From positions 2,522,702 to 2,586,701 of the forward strand of contig NZ_KV917375.1 in assembly GCF_002019665.1 (NCBI RefSeq): DNA of 64,000 nucleotides. Reading direction: 5' to 3'. How positions within the stretch are numbered: the stretch's first letter is position 1; every line of letters starts with the position of its first letter. The DNA is from Sutcliffiella halmapala. GTDB taxonomy: Bacteria > Bacillota > Bacilli > Bacillales > Bacillaceae_I. Below the pieces are notes generated by a model. The model had not been told where the DNA came from, ran no database searches, and was given only the letters and a program-made list of their open reading frames with translations. A program made the translations under genes and the position numbers. Below, one piece after another: positions 18,203-26,673 of the stretch.

Positions 18203-18754
18203 ATGGGATATGTTCGTGAGAAGTTAATGATTACGACGGAAAGGCTTGTCCTTCGATTGTTTCAAACAACTGATGCGGCAGCGGTTGCGAAGCTTTGCAA
18301 TAACTATAATCTTTACAAAAATACATTGTACCTAGCTTATCCGTATAGTTTAAATGATGCTTTGTCGTGGATGGAGCACCATTATGATAATTTTATAGCG
18401 GATAAAAATTATGAGTTGGCGATAACAGATAAGGAATCTGGCGAGCTATTTGGAGCAATTGTATTATCCAATAATAAACATTTTAACCACGGGGAAATAG
18501 CTTATTGGATTGGTGAGTCATATTGGGGAAAGGGCTATGCGACAGAAGCAGCAGAGGCGATTATACAATTTGCCTTTGAAGAAAAGAAACTGCACAAAGT
18601 ATTTGCACGATATTTTCCTACGAACCCTGCTTCAGGAAAAGTTATGGAGAAGCTTGGTATGAAAAAAGAAGGGATTTTAAAGGAGCATGTCATAAAAGAC
18701 AGGAAATATTTAGATTTAGTGCTGTATGGAATTATTAATGAAAAGGATGAGTAA
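18203..18754 (+). CDS. GNAT family N-acetyltransferase, RimJ/RimL-like
   Basis: A 183-residue acetyl-CoA-dependent N-acetyltransferase. The N-terminus MITTERLVLRLFQTTDAAAV is typical of the RimJ/RimL/SpeG group, and IAYWIGESYWGKGYATEA (residues 95-112) is the acetyl-CoA-binding motif A. The C-terminal half carries NPASGKVMEKLGMKKEG. Its acceptor could be an amino group on a protein, peptide antibiotic or polyamine. ATG 18203 has AGGGAG nine bases upstream. It is on the opposite strand to, and sits between, the two-component genes and the exporter operon. Confidence 0.88.
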   Translation: MGYVREKLMITTERLVLRLFQTTDAAAVAKLCNNYNLYKNTLYLAYPYSLNDALSWMEHHYDNFIADKNYELAITDKESGELFGAIVLSNNKHFNHGEIAYWIGESYWGKGYATEAAEAIIQFAFEEKKLHKVFARYFPTNPASGKVMEKLGMKKEGILKEHVIKDRKYLDLVLYGIINEKDE

Positions 18755-18800
18755 GTAACATGCAAAATCAACCTATGGAGGCTGTGCACCATACGAAAAA

Positions 18801-18836
18801 ATAAGCGTATTCGAGTATCATTTCGAATACGCTTAT
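18801..18836. terminator. Bidirectional terminator between the GNAT and response regulator genes
   Basis: A perfect 14-bp stem (ATAAGCGTATTCGA / TCGAATACGCTTAT) stands between two convergent genes. The minus-strand side has TTTTTT, so it clearly ends the response regulator transcript and probably also the acetyltransferase one. Confidence 0.88.
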
Positions 18837-18873
18837 TAATTACTCGTTAACTTACCATTCTTTTAATGAATGA

Positions 18874-19506
18874 TTAAACTAGATTATGACGAATTGCGTA
18901 GATGGCAAGTTGCGTTCGATCTCTTAGCCCTAACTTAGTTAAGAGCTGACTTGTATTATTTTTCACGGTTCCTACAGATAAACCCATTCTTTCTGCTATT
19001 TCATTATTACTTAGCCCTTCTCCAATGCACGTTAAAATAGCTCGATCACGCGGACTAAGGGAAGGATCAGCACGTTTTTCTTCTTGTTTTTGGAGTAACA
19101 GAGGCATAACCTTTGCTGCAACTTGATCCTCGACTGGTAATCCTCCACTCAACGCACTTCGAATCGAGCGGACCAACGATTCTGTATCGGCATTTTTAAG
19201 TAGATAGCCGCTGACACCAATTTTTAACGCATCCATTACATATTGGTTATCATCAAACGTCGTTAAAATCAAAATTTTGGAATCCTTCCAACGGGATCGA
19301 ATGATTTTTGCTGCCTCGATACCGTCCATAACAGGCATCCGTATGTCTAAAATAATAATATCAAATGCCTGCTTTTCACAGAGATCAACTGCTTCCTTGC
19401 CGTTGCTTGCTTCCCCGGTTACTTTTATTTCGTCATCTGTTTCTATCATCATTTTTAACCCTTGCCGAACCATCACTTGATCTTCAGCTAGTAGTATCCG
19501 AATCAT
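18874..19506 (-). CDS. NarL/LuxR-type response regulator, LnrK-like
   Basis: A 210-residue transcription factor. The receiver domain (residues 1-120) has the acidic pair in LLAEDQ, the phosphoryl-accepting aspartate in IIILDIRMPVMDG near residue 54, and the conserved lysine in GYLLKNAD. The C-terminal LuxR-type helix-turn-helix reads LSPRDRAILTCIGEGLSNNEIAERM. The start at 19506 has GGAGG six bases upstream and overlaps the kinase stop by 23 bases, so the pair is coupled. It likely activates the nearby exporter genes, as LnrK does. Confidence 0.9.
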   Translation of the reverse strand: MIRILLAEDQVMVRQGLKMMIETDDEIKVTGEASNGKEAVDLCEKQAFDIIILDIRMPVMDGIEAAKIIRSRWKDSKILILTTFDDNQYVMDALKIGVSGYLLKNADTESLVRSIRSALSGGLPVEDQVAAKVMPLLLQKQEEKRADPSLSPRDRAILTCIGEGLSNNEIAERMGLSVGTVKNNTSQLLTKLGLRDRTQLAIYAIRHNLV

Positions 19507-20644
19507 TATGTTCCTCCACGTTGAATAATTTTATATAGCCGCTTACAATAAACTTCTCTGTCGTTCTTTGTACATCCAATTGTCCACCGATTTTTTCGAG
19601 TCTCTCTCGCATAGATGAGAGGCCAAAGCCTTCTTGAAAACGATTGTTATTTTTAACGGGATTACTTATTTCAAAACGAAAGATACTTCCACCTGGAGCG
19701 TCAAACGTAATCTCAGCCGCCCTAGCATTACTATGCTTCATTATATTCGTTAAAGCTTCCTGGACCGATCGATAAATAATAAAAGACTGCTCCCCAGTGA
19801 GTGGGGCCGCAAATGCACCAGACTTCACAGTAAATTGGATACGGATAAAGCTTTCCGTTTCCAATTTTCGAATTAATCGTAAAACCCCGGGAAGCCCACC
19901 AACATCACTTCTTTTTAACATCTTCACAGCACTTCTCGTTTCTTCTAAACTCTGATTTGCAAGAGCCTTCAACGATTCAACCTGTCCTATATCCCGTTCA
20001 GAGGCTTTTAATCGAAATACTTCCAATTGCATCAGAAGCGCAGTTAACTTATGACCGACCGAATCATGAATTTCATGCCCAATTAGCATTCGTTCTTCCT
20101 GCCTAGCCACTTCTTCATCAGAGACCAGACGCCTTTTTAATTCTCGATATTCACTCAAAAGTGCATCATATCGTGCAGCAAGTCCATCCTTGCCTTCCTT
20201 CGTTAGTTTATAAATAATGACGCCAGCAACGAGCAAAATAAAATAGATCGTTATAAACGTAAACTCCCAAGCAGAAAGCTCTGTGCTGACCATTGTAACC
20301 AATACTCCAACTACACTGACTCCCCCTACAATACTCGCATGTCGAATGGATAAGCGATAAAATGCTTCCGCAATTAGCAATGCTATTAGAAGCAGTAAAA
20401 AGGGATTAAAGCCTTGAGCTTCTAAGGGATATAGCGTGATAATCATCATGCATACATTGATACTTAGTAAACTCATCACAACAACCGGTCGTCTATCAAC
20501 AAGTGGCATAATAAAAAATACGACGAAAAATACCGCAACACCAACTAATCGCCACATGATCTCTTCCATACTCCCTGTAAAAAACACAAAAGCAAACAGC
20601 CAAGGAACAGTGTTGAATAAAAGCCATATCCAGTACAGTTTCAT
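19484..20644 (-). CDS. Sensor histidine kinase (HisKA_3 type), LnrJ-like
   Basis: A 386-residue membrane kinase with five or six transmembrane helices in residues 1-150 and almost no extracellular loops, so it probably senses something in the membrane. A coiled-coil (residues 150-185) leads to the phosphorylation site GHEIHDSVGHKLTALLMQLE near residue 190. The ATPase domain has QEALTNIMKHSNA (N-box) and GFGLSSMRERLEKIGG (G-box). This intramembrane-sensing design is shared with LnrJ/DesK-type kinases and fits detection of membrane-active antibiotics. It is first in a two-gene operon. Confidence 0.9.
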   Translation of the reverse strand: MKLYWIWLLFNTVPWLFAFVFFTGSMEEIMWRLVGVAVFFVVFFIMPLVDRRPVVVMSLLSINVCMMIITLYPLEAQGFNPFLLLLIALLIAEAFYRLSIRHASIVGGVSVVGVLVTMVSTELSAWEFTFITIYFILLVAGVIIYKLTKEGKDGLAARYDALLSEYRELKRRLVSDEEVARQEERMLIGHEIHDSVGHKLTALLMQLEVFRLKASERDIGQVESLKALANQSLEETRSAVKMLKRSDVGGLPGVLRLIRKLETESFIRIQFTVKSGAFAAPLTGEQSFIIYRSVQEALTNIMKHSNARAAEITFDAPGGSIFRFEISNPVKNNNRFQEGFGLSSMRERLEKIGGQLDVQRTTEKFIVSGYIKLFNVEEHNDSDTTS

Positions 20645-21058
20645 AAATTTCCTTTCTGGTGCCTGACCCGCGCTTCTATATAGGATTAAAGCGCTTTTGA
20701 ATAAACACCTACAAAAGTTGTTTTTTAACGTTTTGTTACTTCACTTCTTCTTCATTTGGAGTATTGTATTCTGGGCTCCTTGTCACATACTTATGTAACT
20801 TTTTGTACAATTTTCTAACAATCTCTATTCTAATTTTAACATAAGTAAATATCGAGAATTTAGACCAATATGAGTAACGAGCAAATCTAGTTTTTTTAAT
20901 TCTTCTATAATATGTAAAAATGTACGAGAGTGAGATGATTGTTGAAGCTACCTGTACTCAACGAATGATGCCTATGATAAAATTAGGTTATCGAAATTTT
21001 CTAAATGATTAGCGAATTACGTTAAAGAACATTAAATTCGCAGAAATGGGGAAGTCAA
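20645..21058. other. Gene-free stretch between kinase and Nudix genes
   Basis: This AT-rich 414-base interval between two divergent genes should contain both promoters. A 30-codon frame starting at about 20917 (MYESEMIVEATC) has no ribosome site and may be the tail of a lost gene. I see no other structure. Confidence 0.4.
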
Positions 21059-21490
21059 TTGGAACAAAGCACACAAAATATATACTCACCGCCAAAACAT
21101 ATAGTCTCAGCAGCAACTATTGTATTGAATGAACAAAGGGAAATACTATTAATCAAGGGACCTAGAAGAGGTTGGGAAATGCCAGGTGGACAAGTTGAAG
21201 AAGGAGAGTCTTTGAGAGATGCGGCAATAAGGGAAACTAAAGAGGAAACAGGGATTGATATTGAGGTTTTAAAATTTTGTGGAATCTTCCAAAATGTGAA
21301 CGATTCAATATGCAATACGTTGTTTTTAGCTCAGCCAGTTGGAGGCATATTAACTACTTCAGCAGAAAGTTTGGAAGTAGGGTTCTATCCTATTGAGCAA
21401 GCCTTAGAAATGGTAACTTTTATGAATTTTAGACAAAGAATTGAATACAGTTTAAATGAAGACACACAACCTTTTTATATTGAATTTTAA
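21059..21490 (+). CDS. Nudix hydrolase
   Basis: A 143-residue pyrophosphohydrolase acting on nucleoside diphosphate-linked substrates. The Nudix box is complete: GGQVEEGESLRDAAIRETKEE plus TGI at residues 42-65, with the metal-binding REtkEE. GWEMPGGQ precedes it, as in MutT-like proteins. The start is TTG at 21059 with GGGGA about seven bases upstream. The gene is alone and ends at a strong terminator. It is one of four Nudix genes in the window; the substrate is unknown. Confidence 0.9.
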   Translation: MEQSTQNIYSPPKHIVSAATIVLNEQREILLIKGPRRGWEMPGGQVEEGESLRDAAIRETKEETGIDIEVLKFCGIFQNVNDSICNTLFLAQPVGGILTTSAESLEVGFYPIEQALEMVTFMNFRQRIEYSLNEDTQPFYIEF

Positions 21491-21523
21491 TGATACTATA
21501 CTCCATTATAGAGGGATTTAGTT

Positions 21524-21564
21524 AAGCAAGGGAACTCCAAGACAATTACGGAGCTCCCTTGCTT
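21524..21564 (+). terminator. Intrinsic terminator after the Nudix gene
   Basis: A 15-bp near-perfect stem (AAGCAAGGGAACTCC / GGAGCTCCCTTGCTT) lies 33 bases beyond the stop codon. Confidence 0.85.
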
Positions 21565-21699
21565 TGTATAAAAAACCAACACTAACAATTAACATAGGAT
21601 GTTTAACTTCACCCTGGGTTATTTTCTTTATTCCCTATTAAACTCTCTGCCTCACGCTTAATAATTTCGATGTACTTACCTTTAGTAAAGGGTTTTAGA

Positions 21700-22119
21700 T
21701 TAATTAGAAATAAAATACTTTTCTTTGAAAATTGGACTTAGTTCACTCCAGACATCAAATTTATTTCCATCTATATCTGAAAAGACAAAATTCCTTCCTG
21801 AGTGTCCTCTATTTTCAATATTTCCCACATTAATCTCATTTTTCTTGAATTCACTATGTAATGCTTTTAAAGCGTCTAATCCATTAACTTCAAATGTTAA
21901 AGAAAAGCGCTCTTTACCATAGATATCAATGAAGTTAGAACTTTGATTTTCGTTTGAATTCACAAGGAAGATACTTTGATTTGCAAGATTTAAAATTGCT
22001 TTGTCTTCATCTTTATAGCTTAACTCTGCTCCCAATTTATTGACATACCAATTAGACGAAAGATCAACATTAGTTACTGGAATGTATGTAGTTCCAACCC
22101 TTAATAATTTCTCGTTCAC
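21700..22119 (-). CDS. VOC (glyoxalase/bleomycin-resistance fold) protein
   Basis: A 139-residue vicinal-oxygen-chelate fold protein built from two beta-alpha-beta-beta-beta modules: TYIPVTNVDLSSNWYVNKLG begins the first and the second ends FVFSDIDGNKFDVWSE. The final aspartate/glutamate-containing strand matches the family. Members are metal-dependent dioxygenases, isomerases or drug-binding proteins, and which one applies cannot be read here. The best start is GTG 22119, with GGAGG eight bases upstream. Confidence 0.82.
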   Translation of the reverse strand: MNEKLLRVGTTYIPVTNVDLSSNWYVNKLGAELSYKDEDKAILNLANQSIFLVNSNENQSSNFIDIYGKERFSLTFEVNGLDALKALHSEFKKNEINVGNIENRGHSGRNFVFSDIDGNKFDVWSELSPIFKEKYFISN

Positions 22120-22188
22120 TAAAAATCCCTCCAAATTTTGTAATATATTAATAATTCATTTTTATGTTTCAAATTTTTTTTGCCTAAT

Positions 22189-23073
22189 CTACCTATTATC
22201 TCTACATATAGATGAAGATCTTCCTAATAAACTAAGAGCCTTTTCAATTACATTATGATAATCGAACCCTGTTATCGCCCATACCCCGTTATTACTTCTA
22301 GTATAAAGTGTTTTACTCTCATTATAGTTAATTAAAATACATACTTGATCTTTCAAAGTTACTTTTTCAATAATTGGTGTGCCTTCATCAACCACTGCAT
22401 GTGCTAATTCAGAGACATTTGGCATGAGTAGCCACCCTAAATCAAAAGTTCCTTCGCTATTTTCTACCCATTGCCAACCGAAGGGGTTTTCAAAAATTGA
22501 CCGATTATCATCTGTGATACCACATGGAATGACGCTAAGTGCTGGTGTATGTGCAGGAGGTCTTTCTAGCCTGATCACATTTACTTTTAAATTTTCATTT
22601 TTGGATGCGCCAACAATTTCATAGTTCATAAAGCCTCGAAGATTTCGAAAAGAATATAGTTCTGATAACAACGGAACATCCCATTTAATTCTTTCATCAT
22701 CTGTTGTATTCGGATCTATTTTGGGGATTCGATACACTCCACCAAATGGAATTACTTGAGTTCCATATTTAAGTGGCAATCCTTGACTTAATAACCATCT
22801 ATCCAACGCAAGTGCAGCTAACCATTTTGGCTTAAAACCTAATTCAACAGCTCTTACACTTAATTGATAAGCTTGCCACCAATCTTCTTGTGCCTCGCCG
22901 TGTTGATAGATAATAGCAGCATGTATGAAATCTATTCCAACTGTTGCCCCACCGTTATCAAGAACTTGTTTAACTTTTTTTCTTCTTTCCCTATCTCGAT
23001 CTACCCTATCAAACCGCATTGTACGAAGATCATGTTGGTCTTCTTCAAACAATTGTTTTAATGTTTCATTCAA
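22189..23073 (-). CDS. Protein with an N-terminal DUF6624-like domain
   Basis: A soluble protein of about 294 residues. Residues 10-120 contain RRKKVKQVLDNGGA, AAIIYQHGEA and KWLAALALDRWLLSQG, the helical pattern of DUF6624 proteins found in Bacteroidetes and Firmicutes. Residues 120-290 form a separate beta-rich part that I do not recognise (WQWVENSEGTFDLGWLLMPN). No signal peptide is present. The TTG at 23073 with AAGGAGG eight bases upstream is the likely start; ATG at 23100 is the alternative. Function is unknown. Confidence 0.65.
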   Translation of the reverse strand: MNETLKQLFEEDQHDLRTMRFDRVDRDRERRKKVKQVLDNGGATVGIDFIHAAIIYQHGEAQEDWWQAYQLSVRAVELGFKPKWLAALALDRWLLSQGLPLKYGTQVIPFGGVYRIPKIDPNTTDDERIKWDVPLLSELYSFRNLRGFMNYEIVGASKNENLKVNVIRLERPPAHTPALSVIPCGITDDNRSIFENPFGWQWVENSEGTFDLGWLLMPNVSELAHAVVDEGTPIIEKVTLKDQVCILINYNESKTLYTRSNNGVWAITGFDYHNVIEKALSLLGRSSSICRDNR

Positions 23074-23178
23074 CGTAGGATCCTCCTTAATTAGTAACAT
23101 TCATCTTCATTTAAAAAAGCACTCGGTCATGAGAAACAGTTGATGGCGCAGATTTTTACTAATTTCAAATATTCAATT

Positions 23179-23502
23179 CTATAAAAATTCTTCCTTTAAT
23201 AGATTCTTCACTGCTTCATCACCAGTTAATTTCACCTTAATCAAGTCTGCTTCTCCGCTCACATAGATAAAGAAACGTATAAATGGACAACAACGATTTT
23301 CGTACGAAATCCATTCAGCAATTTTCACTAAAGCTGAGTACTGATTAGGATAATAAAACACATAGCCATTTGGAATTTCCTCAAACGAAGCATCCACCAT
23401 TAGTTCCTTTCGTAGCTCTTGATAACGAATTCTTTCTTCTGGCTTAAATGCTAACAAATTACAGGCCACTACTGGCGTACCCTCACAATGATTATTATTC
23501 AT
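23179..23502 (-). CDS. Small conserved protein with a CC metal-binding-like motif
   Basis: A 107-residue protein with CNLLAFKPEERIRYQELRKEL at its start and AEWISYENRCCPFIRFFI in the middle. The paired cysteines after an ERxCC-type helix occur in a widespread small protein family often found near metal-resistance or regulator genes, usually left hypothetical. I infer metal or thiol chemistry but cannot show it. The start ATG at 23502 has AGGGG six bases upstream; 23508 is an alternative. It is not in an obvious metal operon here. Confidence 0.6.
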   Translation of the reverse strand: MNNNHCEGTPVVACNLLAFKPEERIRYQELRKELMVDASFEEIPNGYVFYYPNQYSALVKIAEWISYENRCCPFIRFFIYVSGEADLIKVKLTGDEAVKNLLKEEFL

Positions 23503-23646
23503 ACTCATTCCCCTTCCTCTTAATTACTTACTACAAACGCCACGCTACTATAAAGTATTAAAGCGGAACCTGGCACCATTTTCTTTAAATCGGAAATATC
23601 ACTTCCATAAAACGGAAGCGTCTGATTGTGGAAGTTATTTTTGCTG

Positions 23647-24372
23647 TCAATCTATGATGTTGTTATTATACTTTTTTAGAAATACTTCTAATATATTCGT
23701 ATATAATTGGGGTTGCTCGGCATGCACTAGGTGGGAAGCAAATGGTATTACGGAGACATGGATGTTTTCATTTGCTTTCGGGTATGTTATTGCTCCGATT
23801 ACTTCATGTTTTTTTCCTTCACCAACTAAAAATAAAACAGGAACTTTAATCGCTGTAACATCCTTTGTTTCATGGAATGGGTACCAATCAGACTCTAATG
23901 TTAATTGAAGCATTTCTCTCCAGTTCGAATAATGAACAGAGTCAAAGTACTTTCCTAATTCTTCATTTTGGAGAAGACCTGCTAGTTTTTCCGCTTCCTT
24001 TCCTTGTATCACTTCCCAATCCTCAGGTTTTTCAGGAATTACCCCAGAAATGGTCAAACTTTTTACTCGTTCAGGGAAACGTTTTGCAAACATTAACCCG
24101 ATCATTCCCCCTAAGGAGCAACCAACAATATGAGCAGTTGGAACGTCTAAGCTATTAAGTGTATCTACTAAATCCAGAACAGAATCCTCGAAAAAATTGT
24201 CGAGTTTCTCTGTTTTTGATTGTCCGTGGCCACGTAAATCTGGAAGTATTACTTTATTATACTGTTTAAAATATTCTCTTTGATACTCAAAATCTGTTAA
24301 TCCAGTTTGTAAACCTGTATGTAAAAAAACTATTGCTTCTCCATTGCCAAATATGGAAGTATGTAAGATCAT
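23647..24372 (-). CDS. Alpha/beta hydrolase
   Basis: A 241-residue serine hydrolase. The nucleophile elbow is VGCSLGGMIG (serine near residue 96), the oxyanion region is FLHTGLQTG near residue 18, the acid is in the VLFLVGEGKK segment, and the catalytic histidine is in FASHLVHAEQP near residue 223. The cap is short. The fold covers esterases, lactonases and haloperoxidase-like enzymes, so the substrate is open. ATG 24372 has AGGAGT upstream; the longer frame overlaps the small gene at 24408-24575, which argues against it. Confidence 0.88.
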   Translation of the reverse strand: MILHTSIFGNGEAIVFLHTGLQTGLTDFEYQREYFKQYNKVILPDLRGHGQSKTEKLDNFFEDSVLDLVDTLNSLDVPTAHIVGCSLGGMIGLMFAKRFPERVKSLTISGVIPEKPEDWEVIQGKEAEKLAGLLQNEELGKYFDSVHYSNWREMLQLTLESDWYPFHETKDVTAIKVPVLFLVGEGKKHEVIGAITYPKANENIHVSVIPFASHLVHAEQPQLYTNILEVFLKKYNNNIID

Positions 24373-24407
24373 CTTATCACTCCTAGGTTTGTTTTCTTTC
24401 CAATATC

Positions 24408-24575
24408 TCATTTGATTTCATAGCAGCTTTCACAGATGATTTTCCCTTCATTTTGAATGTAAGCTTTGATTTCTGTCATCCCTCTACCTTTTGGATATTT
24501 CATTTTCACAAATACATTCTCTTCCGCTTTGATGTCTTTATCACAAATCGAACACTTAGGTTTTATACGGAACAT
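24408..24575 (-). CDS. Tiny zinc-ribbon-like protein (55 residues)
   Basis: This gene encodes MFRIKPKCSICDKDIKAEEN at its start and ends GKIICESCYEIK. Two CxxC pairs (CSIC and CESC) separated by about 37 residues form a likely zinc ribbon. A near-ideal AAAGGAGG site lies seven bases before the ATG at 24575. The stop is 35 bases upstream of the alpha/beta hydrolase start, so the two may share a transcript. Similar small Bacillus proteins are sometimes mislabelled as iron-hydroxamate transporter components. Function is unknown. Confidence 0.8.
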   Translation of the reverse strand: MFRIKPKCSICDKDIKAEENVFVKMKYPKGRGMTEIKAYIQNEGKIICESCYEIK

Positions 24576-24725
24576 TTTTCTACCTCCTTTTTCCCCTCTG
24601 CCTTCTATACGAGTCTAGCGACAGATAAGTTTGCTTCTTTATTAATCGACTATAAACTCCGCCTCATACTCTCTTTTTATCTACTACTGCAGTTATTATC
24701 ATTACCAATTTTATTTCCACAAGCG

Positions 24726-24860
24726 CTATTTTTTTCTGTTAATTTCCTTTAATAACTCAATAACCTGATCATTCTGCTTTTCAATAGATTTTAAAGTTTT
24801 TTCAATTGTGCTTGAAGTGATAAATAAGACTAGCAAAATTGCAATTCCAACAAATAACAT
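24726..24860 (-). CDS. Tiny membrane-anchored coiled-coil protein (44 residues)
   Basis: The frame reads MLFVGIAILLVLFITSSTIE followed by a charged helical tail ending LLKEINRKK. One transmembrane helix at residues 2-16 carries a short cytoplasmic coiled-coil. GGAG lies seven bases before the ATG. The composition is clearly protein-like and similar micro-proteins occur widely in Bacillus. Function is unknown. Confidence 0.65.
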   Translation of the reverse strand: MLFVGIAILLVLFITSSTIEKTLKSIEKQNDQVIELLKEINRKK

Positions 24861-25059
24861 AATAATTCTCCATTCTTATAAAGCTGAAAGTATTTTTTAT
24901 AAACTATTTTATTCAAGCAAAGCTCCCAATAATTAAATAACCATATTTATGATAAGTTTTAAGTATTTAAAAAAACATCTAACCTTTTTATTTACAACCG
25001 ACCAAAGAATAAATAGAACTTGACCGGAGAAACTATTGGAAAAATAATTGGGTGATAAA

Positions 25060-25830
25060 ATGAATAAGCGTTTTTTCCTTCTACTCCTCCTTTTCTTTTT
25101 ACTGATTTTTCAAGGAGATATTAACAAGATATACGCTAATCAAGTAAGAAATATTGGTGAACACAAAAAGGATCTTGAAGATAATCAAGTGGTTACAGCA
25201 ATGGTTCATTCAGATATTTGGTATGAAAACATTTTTTTACTGGCAAAAAAATTCAATTCGATGGCTCATAAGAATTTTACGATTCAAGTCGGACTTAGTG
25301 GTAGCAGTAGCGTACTGCAATACAATTTTCCAGAATGGTATAATGATAAATTTTCTCCTGATTTATTTTATGAGGATTTAAACAAGGATGAATTAAAAGA
25401 CATTATAGTTGTATTAATAAGTGGTTCTGGCACTGGGTTGTCTACAAAAGACATCCATATCTTACATCAAAAAGTTGATCCTTATCAAAGATTTGAAGAA
25501 GTATCAGTTGACCCCATCAGCAGTGTAGTCAAAAGACTTGTTAAATTTGAAAAAGAGGGTGAAATGGCAATCATTACAATTGGTAAAAAGACATACAAAG
25601 TGGATGTTTCAAAGTTTGACTATAATCCGAAAACATATTTTCCAAAGCCATTTACAGGTGGTGTAGAAGAATATCGCATTGAAAAAGGAATTCTATATGG
25701 AACGACAGTGGTTTATATTTCTCCTTCCGGTAGTATTGGAGAACTGGAAATAGAGTATCTCTGGGATGGAACTAAGTATAGTCCTAACAAGATTGAATTT
25801 AGACCACAGAGACCTTCACCAAGTGAATAA
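25060..25830 (+). CDS. Secreted protein of unknown function
   Basis: A 256-residue protein with a clear signal peptide: a basic MNKR start, the hydrophobic FFLLLLLFFLLIF, and a likely cleavage site near IYAN. The mature part contains the acidic segment YEDLNKDELKDIIVVLISGSG, similar to the loop in VCBS/FG-GAP-like proteins, and is beta-rich. It is probably an extracellular or wall-associated protein. ATG 25060 is preferred over TTG 25048 because GGGTGAT sits just upstream of it. The gene is monocistronic. Confidence 0.75.
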   Translation: MNKRFFLLLLLFFLLIFQGDINKIYANQVRNIGEHKKDLEDNQVVTAMVHSDIWYENIFLLAKKFNSMAHKNFTIQVGLSGSSSVLQYNFPEWYNDKFSPDLFYEDLNKDELKDIIVVLISGSGTGLSTKDIHILHQKVDPYQRFEEVSVDPISSVVKRLVKFEKEGEMAIITIGKKTYKVDVSKFDYNPKTYFPKPFTGGVEEYRIEKGILYGTTVVYISPSGSIGELEIEYLWDGTKYSPNKIEFRPQRPSPSE

Positions 25831-25836
25831 TGAATT

Positions 25837-25866
25837 AAGGGAACATCCAATTACAGAAGTTCCCTT
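25837..25866 (+). terminator. Intrinsic terminator after the secreted protein gene
   Basis: The stem AAGGGAAC / GTTCCCTT with a 14-base loop is followed by a short T-rich stretch, six bases after the stop codon. Confidence 0.6.
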
Positions 25867-25919
25867 TCTAATCCCGCAATCGCTTGTAGTTGAGTGAGAG
25901 TTTCGTCTTTTACCAATCA

Positions 25920-26618
25920 TTAAAATAATTCTAAAATTCGATTCATCCAAATGTTTAAATAAAACATTTTATCAAAAAATAGTATTAACCCAATCACTAT
26001 CATTAATATTCCGCCTAATTTCATTAAACCTGAAGAGTACTTAGTTAAAAGCTTAACTTTTGAAATAAATAATGCCATTATAATAAATGGAATGCCAAAG
26101 CCTAAAGAGAAAGCTGTTATGTTAATAAATGTTTCACTAGGATAAAGAACATTGGCATATATAATAGCTCCAAAAATCGGACCAATACACGGAGTCCACC
26201 CTGCTGCAAAAATTAACCCTACTAAGAACGAGTTAATAATATTTCCACTCTTTTTAACGAAAGGCAATCTCTTTTCCTTTAATAAAAACTCTGGAGAAAA
26301 AATTCCAATCATAAATAACCCCATCGTAATGATAAAAATGGATCCTAACATTCTAAATAAATCATTGTACTGTATAAATACCTTTCCAAAATAACTAGCT
26401 GAAAACCCTAGCAGATAAAATACTATAGAAAAACCTAAAACAAAGGCAATTGAATGCTTTAAGACTACACTTCTTATTTTCAGTTCATTTTTCTTAAGGT
26501 CAGAAACTGAAATTCCAGTAATATAAGAAATGAAGGTTGGATAAAGTGGTAAACAACACGGTGAAAAAAACGAAAGTAATCCACCTGTAAAAGCTAACCA
26601 TAACGTAATATCTTGCAT
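25920..26618 (-). CDS. ccdA: CcdA-type thiol-disulfide membrane transporter
   Basis: A six-helix, 232-residue membrane protein that passes electrons from cytosolic thioredoxin to extracytoplasmic thiol-disulfide proteins. The two reactive-cysteine motifs are present: FFSPCCLPLYP in helix 1 and GWTPCIGP in helix 4, with the usual flanking prolines. The length fits CcdA (about 235). The partner is almost certainly the ResA-like protein encoded 55 bases upstream on the same strand. Together they could serve cytochrome c maturation or spore-cortex thiol reduction (StoA-type). This may be a paralogue of a core copy. Confidence 0.92.
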   Translation of the reverse strand: MQDITLWLAFTGGLLSFFSPCCLPLYPTFISYITGISVSDLKKNELKIRSVVLKHSIAFVLGFSIVFYLLGFSASYFGKVFIQYNDLFRMLGSIFIITMGLFMIGIFSPEFLLKEKRLPFVKKSGNIINSFLVGLIFAAGWTPCIGPIFGAIIYANVLYPSETFINITAFSLGFGIPFIIMALFISKVKLLTKYSSGLMKLGGILMIVIGLILFFDKMFYLNIWMNRILELF

Positions 26619-26673
26619 AATGACCCCTTTATAATTAATAATTTTAGTGAATCTAGAATTCTATTTAGTTAAT

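Noticed and set aside
24453-24752. 99-codon plus-strand frame
   Set aside because: Opposite strand of the tiny zinc-ribbon gene and its flank. It has no ribosome site and a composition typical of antisense AT-rich DNA.
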